In this document: positions 9,453-17,510 of the stretch, piece by piece | Position numbering within the stretch: position 1 is the stretch's first letter | Layout of the letters: the number at the start of each line of letters is the position of its first letter | Source of the DNA: Planctomycetota bacterium | Lineage (GTDB): Bacteria > Planctomycetota > Phycisphaerae > Phycisphaerales > UBA5793 | Assembly (NCBI GenBank): GCA_013112555.1 | Contig: JABFGK010000001.1 | Span: forward strand, 558,001-622,000 | DNA length: 64,000 bases | Direction of reading: 5' to 3' | Made by a program: the position numbers and the translations under genes | Notes under the pieces: generated by a model | Databases searched by the model: none | Told to the model about the DNA's origin: nothing | What the model saw: only the letters and a program-made list of their open reading frames with translations

Positions 9453-10248
9453 TAGTGTTGTTGATGTCGTAGGCCTCGCTCCCATCGAACTGGCCGAGCG
9501 TGTGGATATTGTATCGCAATCCGAACTCATCCCAGAAAAACGCATAGTGGTAGGTGTTACCGACTCCTGCAATCTCGTTACGGTCATTGATCGCAAACCC
9601 TTCACTAATATAGCCATCACTTATATCAACAATCTCATACACCTGACCATACGCATACTTCCAGATGACTGCCCGGTTCCATCCGGGTTGATCCTTATCA
9701 GACCGACCAACAACCCAGTTGCTGTCGTTGATGTCATTTGCGCGGGCATTCAATTCTGAAAGGCCTCCCAGATCGATCACCTGGTCATTGTCCCAGATGG
9801 CTGCGCGTGCCCGGTCGGCGTCTTCCGCCCTGCCGACTATCAGGCCTTCGTTGTTGATGCCCTTGGCCCATCCGTTCACGCCCCCAAGTGTGGGAAGATA
9901 GGTCGTCACACCATCCCGCCATACAAAAGGAGTGCAAAGATCATCACCCCCTTCCATCGAACCACGCCCGACAATCTCACCCAGGTCGTTGATGTCAAGC
10001 GCGCGAGAATAGAAGCGGCTTTCAACATCCAGAAGATCGAGTGTCCACCCGGCATCGTAGGTCCATCGGGCAGCATGAAAGGGCTCTTGACCTGTTGTAC
10101 AGTCACCGGCTACTTCACCAAAAGTGTTGATCTTCTGGCCATAGGATCCTCTCCCCGCATCAGGCAGTTCAAAGATCGCGTAGTCTTGGGCAGATGCCGA
10201 CATGCCGGCCAATACCACAACAACTGTTGTAATAAGTGTGCTTTTCAT
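9453..10248 (-). pseudogene. HAF-repeat secreted protein, 5' part (interrupted by IS5-family element)
   Basis: Exported protein with a clear signal peptide (MKSTLITTVVVVLAGMSASAQ) followed by HAF-type repeats of about 40-50 residues. Each repeat carries a GxINxxGxIVG-like core: KINTFGEVAG, DINDLGEIVGR, GINNEGLIVGR, DINDSNWVVGR, AINDRNEIAG. The repeats are predicted to form a beta-propeller outside the cytoplasm. The molecular role is unknown. The coding sequence is cut after DINNT by the element at 8619-9452 and continues at 8618 downwards. Unbroken length would be about 448 residues. Upstream on the same strand, behind a strong hairpin, is another IS-truncated gene. Confidence 0.85.
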
Positions 10249-10270
10249 AATAAATGTTTCAACAATGAAG

Positions 10271-10302
10271 GCGAGAGCGGATGCGATGGCATCCGCTCTC
10301 GC
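10271..10302. terminator. 14-bp perfect hairpin between two minus-strand genes
   Basis: GCGAGAGCGGATGC (10271-10284) pairs exactly with GCATCCGCTCTCGC (10289-10302) with a 4-base loop. On the minus strand it is followed by a moderately T-rich stretch. It lies right after the stop of the 10313-11028 gene and 23 bp before the HAF gene start, so it most likely ends the upstream transcript. Confidence 0.7.
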
Positions 10303-10312
10303 AGGTCACTTG

Positions 10313-11028
10313 TCAGTCGCAGTTGTCGGATTCATCCGGGTGCGGATCAAAACTGCCGTTGTAATAGGCAGCCGCGGCATCATCGTAGAAGCCGTCCAGG
10401 ATGGTCCAGAAGGTTGCCGGAGATTCATCATTCACATTCTCCTCCAGGAAGCGGCTGGCGTAAAGCGCCAGCGAATCAAATATGTTCGGATCGCTGCAAT
10501 CTCCTTTTTCACGCTGGATGGAAGTACCATAAAGGGCCAGCACTGCGCCGTACCCATCCAGATCGTCATACACCCGTTCTAGATAGAAGTCATGATTCTC
10601 AGCTTCATATGCTGCATCTTGCCAATCTGCGAGCGATTCATCCCAAAGTTCTTCAGGATCTACAGGAACGGTGCACTCACCTCCCTCGGCTTCATAGTAC
10701 TGCCACGCCATTATTGGCCCAAGGGGATCAAGCATGTAGCCGGAAGTGGGAATAGGCCCGACTTCGGTCATACTCCATGAGTCAGGCTGCGGCCAGGGTG
10801 CACTGCTGTCGAAAAGACCAATAAGCACGCCCTTGTCGCCGGTTCCACTATAATCCACCTGGTTAATGTCCTCATAGTACAGGTGCTGGTCGTAGATCAT
10901 CTGGAGGTCATTGGCCATCGTGATCAAGGCCCGCATGGCATAAGCAGCACGGTTGGCCCCGTGACCCACGCCAAGATTCCCATCCGGGTCTCCCATGTCT
11001 TCACCGCCCTCTCCATAGGCCGTCCTCA
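10313..11028 (-). pseudogene. Hypothetical acidic protein, 5' end removed by IS4-family insertion
   Basis: Uncharacterised protein with many acidic and aromatic residues (DINQVDYSGTGDKGVLIGLF, PVDPEELWDESLADWQDAAYEAENHDFYLERVYDDL) and a C-terminal Asp-rich tail (PHPDESDNCD). No family recognised. The only upstream start in frame (TTG at 11041) lies inside the left end of the IS4-family element. The native N-terminus, including any signal peptide, was therefore displaced. The strong hairpin after its stop separates it from the HAF-repeat gene. Confidence 0.55.
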
Positions 11029-12534
11029 CCGTGGCACGCAACGCCGTGAACGATTTGATGGTGGCAAGTGATCAGGTGCGGTGATTGATAAATGGGGACC
11101 ATTTTTGGGGCAAAAAAGCCTCCTCGCCGATAGTGGAAGCAAAGACGCGCGTCGCACTACGACAAGGAGGTCGTTATGTACCGAAGGAGTCGGTCGGTAT
11201 CGTCTGTCGCTGCGCCGTCATCGTATTCCCGCCATCCCCTGCTGTCAGCTCTTCAGGCCGTGCTTCCGGCCCGAGTGCTCGACCCGTTGCCACGCTTTCG
11301 ATCACACGCCACCTGGAGTCATCAGACGCTGATGCTGACGGCCCTGTTCATGGCCTGGAGCAATGCCCACACGCTGGCAGACCGCTTTGCCGTCGCCCGC
11401 GACGCGCTGACAGCGCTGGATGCATCCTTCGGCAACGTCGGCATCACCTATCGCGGCTTTATTAAATCGTTGGCCGGTGTCAGTGATCGCCTCGTTGCTC
11501 TACTTGTCGCTCAGCTGCGGAATCACTTGTGTCGACAGCCGAACTGGCGACTCGGCCGCTGGGTGCCATTGGCGGTGGATGGCTCCAAGTTCGATCTGCC
11601 ACGAACAGCAGATAACCGTGCCGGCTTCGGCATCGGCGCCCATGAGCAGACGGCACCGCAGGCGATGGTGACCATGCTGTGGCATCTGGGCATCGGGCTG
11701 CCCTGGGACTGGCGCATCGGCCGGGCCACGGCTTCCGAGCGGCACCAGTTGCGAGCCATGATTCACGACACGCCGCCGTAGACGTTGTTCATCGGTGACG
11801 CCGGCTTCACCGGGTTCGAGTTGCTGCACTCGATCCGGCAGTCCGGTCGCCACTTCCTCATTCGCGCCGCCGGCAATCTGCGATTATTAACTCGCCTCGG
11901 ATACATGGAACGGGAGGGCGCTCACACCGTCTATCTCTGGCCTGATTCATGCAAGTCGGAGCCGCCGCTGGTGCTGCGTCTGCTGCGACGAACGAGAAAG
12001 AAGCGATCGACCATGCTGGTGACCAGCGTGCTGGAACCGTCGGAACTGTCAGCGCGACAGGCATGGGCGTTGTACCGGGGTCGCTGGGGCGTGGAGGTGC
12101 AGTATCGCTCCCTCAAGCAGACGATGGCCCGTCGCAAGATGCTGAGCCGATCGGCCCGTTATGCCCGCGCTGAACTCCAATGGACCATCCTCAGCAGCCT
12201 CGTGCTGGGCGTGGTTCACCGACGACGCCTGGCGTCACATGGAACAGCCCCATCCCGGGCCTCGTGCGCCGGCGCCTTGCGGCTGGTTCGACATGCCATT
12301 CGCGTCGCCTGGGATCGACGTCACTGTCAACAGGTGCTGGCCAACCTGGCAACCGCCGTCATTGATACCTATCAGCCGCCGCCGACCCAAGACGCGGACC
12401 CACTGGCCCAACAAGAAGAACGACCCGCCTCCTCGGCCACCCATCATCGTCCCGGCCACGTCCACGCAAGTGCTGCAGGCCAAGAAACTTCGACAACAAC
12501 TCCAAGAATAGTTCACGGCGTTGGGTGCCACGGG
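11028..12534 (+). mobile_element. IS4-family insertion sequence, about 1.5 kb
   Basis: Ends are inverted repeats sharing GGCACSCAACGCCGTGAAC (S = G on the left, C on the right) at about 11033-11051 and 12511-12529. The match extends a few bases outward (CCGT). No convincing target duplication is visible. That may be because the right end abuts a broken IS3-family copy. The transposase carries at least two lesions, so the element is not self-mobile as written. Confidence 0.75.
11176..12511 (+). pseudogene. IS4-family DDE transposase with in-frame stop and frameshift
   Basis: Start ATG at 11176 behind a strong AAGGAGG ribosome site. First catalytic Asp in VPLAVDGSKFDLP; an in-frame TAG at 11779-11781 interrupts just before LFIGDAGFTGFELL (second Asp). 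The Glu motif of the IS4 family is in LYRGRWGVEVQYRSLKQT. Near 12365-12375, within CCG repeats, the frame slips. The natural C-terminus (KKNDPPPRP ... LQAKKLRQQLQE) is read in the next frame and ends at 12511. The two lesions make this a pseudogene unless the TAG is suppressed. Confidence 0.85.
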
Positions 12535-13123
12535 TGCTGAGATGCCACTCCAGTTGAGGCCTGCGCAGCGGAGCGGAGCAGGGCTCAACTGGCGTCGACA
12601 ACATCGTGGCCAGCCCGATCATCCCATTCAACCCCTTCACTCTCACCGCCTCCGGGGCCGGGGGTCGATACCCCAGCGCCGAATGCGGCCTCACCGTGTT
12701 ATAGTGGATCCGCCACCGTTCCACCAGCACTTTTGCCTCTTTCAGCGTATAAAAGACCTCCCCGTTCAGCAGCTCGTGACGCAGCTTCCCATTGAACGAC
12801 TCCACATACCCGTTCTCCCACGGACTCCCCGGCTCAATGAACAACGTCTTCTCACCCATCTTCGCCAGCCACTGCCGCACCTCCTTCGAAGTGAATTCGG
12901 AACCGTTATCGGAACGAATGTGTTCCGGAACACCCCGTGTTGCGAACAGCCAGGCCAATCGCTCCAGCACATCATCCGACTTCAGCTTCCTGGCCACGTC
13001 AATCGCCAGGCATTCACGACTGAACTCATCAACCAGCGTCAGCATCCGGAACGGGCAATGGTCATGCGTCGGGGCTGTCACGAAGTCGTAGGCCCACACA
13101 TGGTCTGTATACTGTGGCCGCAA
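12359..13123 (-). pseudogene. IS3-family OrfB integrase fragment (rve core)
   Basis: Catalytic half of an IS3-family transposase. It shows DHVWAYDFVTAPTHD (first Asp), HIRSDNGSEFTSKEVRQWL (second Asp) and GSPWENGYVESFNGKLRHELLN (Glu), then the usual HYNTVRPHSALGYRPPAPEA. The N-terminal HTH part of OrfB is missing; sequence homology ends near 13141. At the other side the frame runs on into the right end of the IS4-family element, so the last 58 or so codons are not native. A truncated relic. Confidence 0.8.
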
Positions 13124-13228
13124 AGATCGGTATTTCGCAAGCGGAGAGGGTGAGATGAGAACAAAAAGGTGGCGACGTGGTGCGGGTTGTACTATTGTCA
13201 GTAGGGTCGCCTACCGAGTAGCACGTGT

Positions 13229-13555
13229 GTGCTGGATGATCCATGTATCAGCGCGACCCGAAGCGAGAGGACTTCAGGATTGGCTTGGTGTAAGACTGCC
13301 ATTACGTTGCTGCTGGGACTGATGTATCTGATGATGTTGGCCGATACCCTTGCGTTGGCAGCCGACCAACCATTGCGGTTTTTCTTCGACTTGATTTGGA
13401 TGGCCGGAATTGCACCGGCGTTTGCCATTTGGCTCGGTGCTTTTGTCTTCCGAGATGCGTTGTGGGTCGCGGTTGTCGCACTCGCCATGGCGACTGTGGT
13501 CAAATCGGCCTTCTGGGACCCGTTCATTTCGACTTTTCCCGCACCGGGATTGTAA
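13229..13555 (+). CDS. Small predicted membrane protein
   Basis: 108 codons from a GTG, with about three hydrophobic helices (TAITLLLGLMYLMMLADTLAL, FDLIWMAGIAPAFAIWLGAF, ALWVAVVALAMATVV). No family recognised and no good ribosome site. It follows the broken IS3 copy, so its real 5' end may be lost. Its last 32 bp overlap the convergent lipoprotein gene. The hydrophobic pattern favours this strand over the opposite frame. Confidence 0.4.
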   Translation: MLDDPCISATRSERTSGLAWCKTAITLLLGLMYLMMLADTLALAADQPLRFFFDLIWMAGIAPAFAIWLGAFVFRDALWVAVVALAMATVVKSAFWDPFISTFPAPGL

Positions 13556-14366
13556 GCTCATCTGAAGTCGTTTCGGAATCCTCATGTGTTCGAGGGTCCA
13601 TGAATTCGGTCGGCTGATCCACATCTGCCCGTTCGAGCACTGCGATTCGCTGCCACTCGGAAGCATCCGTTCCCTCATAGAACTGAATGATGTCGTCAAA
13701 CTCGTCGACCAGAAGTGGACCTTCCGCGTCAGCCGGAGGATCAAATCGAAAGTGTCCGCCGAACGTAGCTGGGACCCAGACAAAGTCCATTGAGTGGGCA
13801 AACAGCTCGATTCGATCAGCAGCCCGCAGTATTCGCAGCGTCCGTTGGACCGGGATTGTTCCAAGAGAGCAGTACGACCAAGTCATAGCCGCAGAGGGCT
13901 GCAGAGTGCAGTACTCAGAGTCACGAGCCTTCAACACTTCGAAGACAAACCTGATCTCAGGCGGATCCCAAAGTACCAGTTCCTCGGGAGGATTCTCGTC
14001 GTCGTCTCGAGAACCCGCTTCAAACACGGCGACGTATCGGGTGTCGGGCCGAAAACTCTGGATGATGGAGCTGAGGGACTCGTTTGATGATTCAGAGGAT
14101 GGCTCAGGTGTCGCTCTGCCACCAGCGAATCCCAGTGGATCGGGTTTACGAATATCGGCACTGGCAAGACGAGTGATGCTCACGCGGATCTCATCCTGAG
14201 GATCCTCGGCTTCATCGGAACTCTCCACCTCGGCATTGAGAATCCACTCGCCCTCGAGCAGTGAGTCCGTGACTGCGGGGTAGGTCGAGCCTGGCATTAA
14301 GGTCATCGCATCGCATCCGGACAGCCCGGCAGTGCCCAGGATCAGGATGCAGAGGCCGGTCAACAT
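13524..14366 (-). CDS. Predicted lipoprotein of unknown function
   Basis: Chosen start ATG at 14366 gives a textbook lipoprotein signal (MLTGLCILILGTAGLSGCD, lipobox LSGC). Upstream in-frame starts up to 14465 would put a charged extension in front. The mature part is acidic, with DEAEDPQDEIRVSITRLAS, a Ser/Glu-rich patch and FEGTDASEWQR-like beta-rich sequence. It ends in a polar tail (TIPVREKSK). No domain recognised. It is the last gene of the minus-strand block that includes the kinase and FHA-ABC genes, which suggests an envelope role in the same machinery. Confidence 0.65.
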   Translation of the reverse strand: MLTGLCILILGTAGLSGCDAMTLMPGSTYPAVTDSLLEGEWILNAEVESSDEAEDPQDEIRVSITRLASADIRKPDPLGFAGGRATPEPSSESSNESLSSIIQSFRPDTRYVAVFEAGSRDDDENPPEELVLWDPPEIRFVFEVLKARDSEYCTLQPSAAMTWSYCSLGTIPVQRTLRILRAADRIELFAHSMDFVWVPATFGGHFRFDPPADAEGPLLVDEFDDIIQFYEGTDASEWQRIAVLERADVDQPTEFMDPRTHEDSETTSDELTIPVREKSK

Positions 14367-14497
14367 GCATACGGCATTTGAGATCTTCCAGTGTCTCGCG
14401 CTTGGGAAACATTTGAAAAAACGAAAAACCACGAGGCATCTCCCAAAATACAGATTCAAGTGCAATCAGTGGAACAGACCGAGTGGCCATTGGAACA

Positions 14498-15229
14498 TCA
14501 TGTGTCCCGTTCGCGCTTCGGCTCGAGCCTCGGGGCCGAGTGGCATGAACCACGCAGCGACTTGACTCGTTCACTGTCGCAGGAGCGGTCAATTTGTTGT
14601 TCGCACTCATCGTGCAAAGACTGTTCGGTTCTGAGTGACTTGAGTCGCGCCTGCCGCTCTTGTTCTCGCCTAATGTTTTCGGAAACGGCCTTCGGTGAGC
14701 GACCCTCGATCTTCGATGCTTCGTCAATACCTGCCTCTTTTGCGCCTCGAAAAACAAAGGTTGTGCATTGCTGAGTTCGCTCGGTTGGCGCCAAGAGGTG
14801 ATAATCGGGCTGATTCTGCATCTCCTGATCGAAGTATCTCTCCATCTGATGATGTTGGTCCTTCGAGATGGCGATTTCGTACTGCGGCGTACCACTGGTA
14901 TCGGGGTGTGAATAGCCGGCGACTCTTCCGCCTGCTCCGGTGCGTGGTTCGGCCGGAGCGTGAATCACCCCGGGTACGCCATGCACCGTCGTGGCCTTGG
15001 ACACTTCCTTGGATTCATCACGCAGCGCCGATCGCGGGCCGAAATGGTAGAACGTGGGATCCCCGCCTGGTTCCTTCAGTGAGCAGTACACGTGACCAGT
15101 CGTGATACCGCCTTCCGGATCCTTCGTTAACTGGCCACCCACCCCGGCAACATCGGAGGCACCGGGGCCCTCGTAGGGTGGGTCGGCATAGATAGTCAAA
15201 GTGTGATTCCTAAGCTGGTTCTCGGGCAC
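14498..15229 (-). CDS. Possible permuted NlpC/P60-like (papain-fold) protein
   Basis: Start taken as GTG at 15229, preceded by GGAG at a good distance; frame is open to a GTG at 15262. The central region has a His motif (GGITTGHVYCSLKEPGG), then aromatic/Gly sequence and, about 100 residues later, a Cys motif (QQCTTFVFRGAKEAGI). In permuted NlpC/P60 and YiiX-like papain folds the catalytic His precedes a Cys in exactly this sort of NCTTF-like setting. Such enzymes cut peptidoglycan or amide/thioester bonds, and some are secreted effectors. The C-terminal 70 residues are charged and helical. No signal peptide. The family assignment is inference and could be wrong. Its place in the kinase/envelope block makes an effector or wall-enzyme role worth testing. 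Confidence 0.5.
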   Translation of the reverse strand: MPENQLRNHTLTIYADPPYEGPGASDVAGVGGQLTKDPEGGITTGHVYCSLKEPGGDPTFYHFGPRSALRDESKEVSKATTVHGVPGVIHAPAEPRTGAGGRVAGYSHPDTSGTPQYEIAISKDQHHQMERYFDQEMQNQPDYHLLAPTERTQQCTTFVFRGAKEAGIDEASKIEGRSPKAVSENIRREQERQARLKSLRTEQSLHDECEQQIDRSCDSERVKSLRGSCHSAPRLEPKRERDT

Positions 15230-15268
15230 GCTCAATCTCCGCAATGTGGGACAACGTGGCACTCGGTT

Positions 15269-15844
15269 TTAGGGCGTCAAAAGCGTTCTGGCCTCCGCAC
15301 CCGCGGTCCCTGTGTCCCGGATCACTTCGGCCGGCGTCTTGCGGCTCATGTTCTGAACGTCGCGATCGGCACCTAGGTCCAGTAGCAGTTCGATCATCGT
15401 CAGGTCGATTGGGTTCCGCTCAGCGGCGATGTGGAGAGGTGTATTGCGTCCGCCGTCGAGTGAGTTGACGCTTGCCCCGAGTTCTACCAGTTTCTTGACC
15501 GCGCTGATGGCGCCAGCCCGGACGGCCACATGTATTGGGCGTTCCTCCGGCGCAAAGGCTCGCGCTTCCTTGTCAATCCCGGCGTCGATAAGCAGTGCGA
15601 TCATGTCGGCAGAGCCGACTTGAGCAGCGATGTGTAGCGCGGTGTAGCCGTCGGTCTGTCGGACAACATCGAGTTTGACATTGGGATGAGCGAGAATCTC
15701 CTGCACTCTTCCGGTCTGCTGTTTCATGACGAAATAGTGCAGCACATAGGTACCATCCGGCCGCATCGTGTTGGGATCACCCGCGAATACTCGCGGTTCT
15801 GGTTTGACGGCACCTGGCGCAACAAAATCCGGTGTCGGCTCCAT
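15269..15844 (-). CDS. Ankyrin-repeat region, probably the C-terminal domain of the adjacent kinase
   Basis: About four ankyrin repeats: DGYTALHIAAQVGSADMIALLIDAGID, ERPIHVAVRAGAISAVKKLVELGASVN, RNTPLHIAAERNPIDLTMIELLLDLGAD and a final RKTPAEVIRDTG. A lead-in (GTYVLHYFVMKQQTGRVQEILAHP) looks like repeat one. It overlaps the kinase frame by 121 bp in another frame. The kinase tail in the overlap is compositionally odd, while this frame also reads sensibly upstream of its first ATG (LDPQPDQTLRV). A single missing base near the CCCCC run at about 15878 would fuse kinase, TM and ankyrins into one protein. Confidence 0.7.
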   Translation of the reverse strand: MEPTPDFVAPGAVKPEPRVFAGDPNTMRPDGTYVLHYFVMKQQTGRVQEILAHPNVKLDVVRQTDGYTALHIAAQVGSADMIALLIDAGIDKEARAFAPEERPIHVAVRAGAISAVKKLVELGASVNSLDGGRNTPLHIAAERNPIDLTMIELLLDLGADRDVQNMSRKTPAEVIRDTGTAGAEARTLLTP

Positions 15845-16935
15845 GACGCGCAGAGTTTGGTCAGGCTGGGGGTCAAGACCGGTGGCTGCCCCGGTGCCGA
15901 TGGTGTCGCAGGTTTGCCAGAGCCGAGCAGTGATCGAATCGGATGAGAGATTGCTGGTACGGCTCCGAGAGCCACGCCCACGACTACTATGGCAAGCGCC
16001 GCAACCAGCATCGGGAGCGGTGCAAATGCTGGTGCCTCCCGGCTCGATTCGTGGGCGGACCTCGCTGTGTCAGCGGGGGGCACCGGATCCGTGAAGATCG
16101 TGTCGTTGCACTCGTCATTCATGATCGCAACCAAATTGGTCGCGGTAGCGGGCCTGGCCTCTGCTTCCTTCGCCAACCCAGCGAGGATGCCTTCATTCAC
16201 TTCGTCGGGAATGCCGGGAATAGGTTTTGCCTGCACACGTAGAATCTGTTCTTCGATATCAGGCCCGGTGAATGGGGGTCGGCCAGAAAGCGCTTCGTAG
16301 AGCATCGCGGCGAAGGAGTAGATATCGTTGGCAGCCGAGTCCTTGTTATGTAGCGCCTGTGGGCTCATGTAAACGGGGGTGCCGATCGAACTGCCACCAG
16401 ACTGTGCTGCGATGGTCTGGTCGAGCTGGCGCGAGATGCCGAAGTCCATGAGAAGGGCGCTGTCCGTATTCTCGTCGATCATCATGTTGGATGGCTTCAG
16501 GTCACGATGCAGCATGCCTGCCTCGTGGGCATAATCCAAGGCGGTGGCAAGCTGGCCAGCCCACCGCAAAACGCGATCCACCGGCAGGCCCTGCGGTGAA
16601 TCGCCCAGAAGCTCCTTCATGGTTCGTCCTGGAACGTATTTGAGGACAAGATAGGTCCAGCCTGGATCGCCGTTATCACGGTGGAAATTGAAAACACGGA
16701 CGATATTAGGATGCGCCAATTTCATCGAGTTCTTGGCTTCATCCTTGAGGCTGGCAACGAATTGGGCATCCTGGGCGTACTCAGGCAGTAGTAACTTCAC
16801 TGCAACTGGGAGCCCGTCAAGCTCTTCATCGGTGGCTAGCCAAACGGTACCCATGCCGCCCCGCCCCAAGTGACGCTCAAGCACGTACCGATCAGATAGC
16901 CGGTCACCCCGCTTCAATACTTCATATTCGCTCAT
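15724..16935 (-). CDS. Membrane-anchored Hanks-type Ser/Thr protein kinase
   Basis: Cytoplasmic kinase domain (about residues 17-275) with all key motifs: Gly loop LGRGGMGTVW, VAVKLL (Lys47), HRDLKPSN (143-150), DFG (164-166) and GTPVYMSP. A linker then leads to one TM helix (LPMLVAALAIVVVGVALGAVPA, about 304-325) and a Pro-rich periplasmic stretch. The last 60 or so residues (CASWSRHRILLRQ...) look like out-of-frame translation, and the ankyrin frame takes over there. It phosphorylates Ser/Thr. The two-FHA ABC protein in the same block is the obvious phospho-Thr reader. So the kinase probably regulates this gene set. Confidence 0.92.
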   Translation of the reverse strand: MSEYEVLKRGDRLSDRYVLERHLGRGGMGTVWLATDEELDGLPVAVKLLLPEYAQDAQFVASLKDEAKNSMKLAHPNIVRVFNFHRDNGDPGWTYLVLKYVPGRTMKELLGDSPQGLPVDRVLRWAGQLATALDYAHEAGMLHRDLKPSNMMIDENTDSALLMDFGISRQLDQTIAAQSGGSSIGTPVYMSPQALHNKDSAANDIYSFAAMLYEALSGRPPFTGPDIEEQILRVQAKPIPGIPDEVNEGILAGLAKEAEARPATATNLVAIMNDECNDTIFTDPVPPADTARSAHESSREAPAFAPLPMLVAALAIVVVGVALGAVPAISHPIRSLLGSGKPATPSAPGQPPVLTPSLTKLCASWSRHRILLRQVPSNQNREYSRVIPTRCGRMVPMCCTISS

Positions 16936-17010
16936 TCAAATCCTCGATCCATTGCTCTCTGCCGCAATAGGAAACTCCAAAAACGCTCAGCCAGTCCCGT
17001 GAGCCGACTG

Positions 17011-17481
17011 TCAGCGGGTGAATGGAATCATCATGGCGTTCCCACGCACAGGCAATTCGAAGAACACGTTACGCCCGACGCGCTGGCCTCTGATCGACGG
17101 TTGCCCAGAGGCCGACTGGTCGAGCGTGATGTCGTCGCCAGACGCGGTCCATGTTCCGCCGCATGGTAACAGTCCGAGGCCGTTAGATAACTGGCCTTGC
17201 CACGATTCATCATCCTTCAGCTCGATCTCAACACCGGTAAGGCCCAACATCAGCAGCAATTTATCATTCCCCAGCCCCGCCGGGACCATCGCCGGAAGTC
17301 CTCTGCTCGCGAGCTGAGTATTAATCTCGTCTGCCAGCATTGCTGAGTCGACTGTCCATGTACCCACAAATGGCCCGGGGTTTTGGAAGACCAAGATGAG
17401 TATAACAATGAGAACGCCACCAATGAGCAGGTGCTTCTTGTTCATGCCACTGGGCGGCTTGGATGGGGACGTCTCGTCCAC
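17011..17481 (-). CDS. Small single-TM anchored protein
   Basis: 156 residues from a GTG (17481); an ATG 12 codons later (MNKKHLLIGGVLIVILILVF) is an alternative start. One N-terminal TM helix anchors a domain beginning PGPFVGTWTVDSAMLADEINTQL. That opening resembles small lipocalin-like proteins of the type that begin with GTW and have regular beta strands (GTWTASGDDITLDQSASGQPSIRGQRVG). Family not established. Lies 85 bp upstream of the kinase and just after the 704-frame exported protein, in the same direction. Confidence 0.65.
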   Translation of the reverse strand: MDETSPSKPPSGMNKKHLLIGGVLIVILILVFQNPGPFVGTWTVDSAMLADEINTQLASRGLPAMVPAGLGNDKLLLMLGLTGVEIELKDDESWQGQLSNGLGLLPCGGTWTASGDDITLDQSASGQPSIRGQRVGRNVFFELPVRGNAMMIPFTR

Positions 17482-17510
17482 GCTCGTGCCTCATGTCACT
17501 CTATAGGTCT

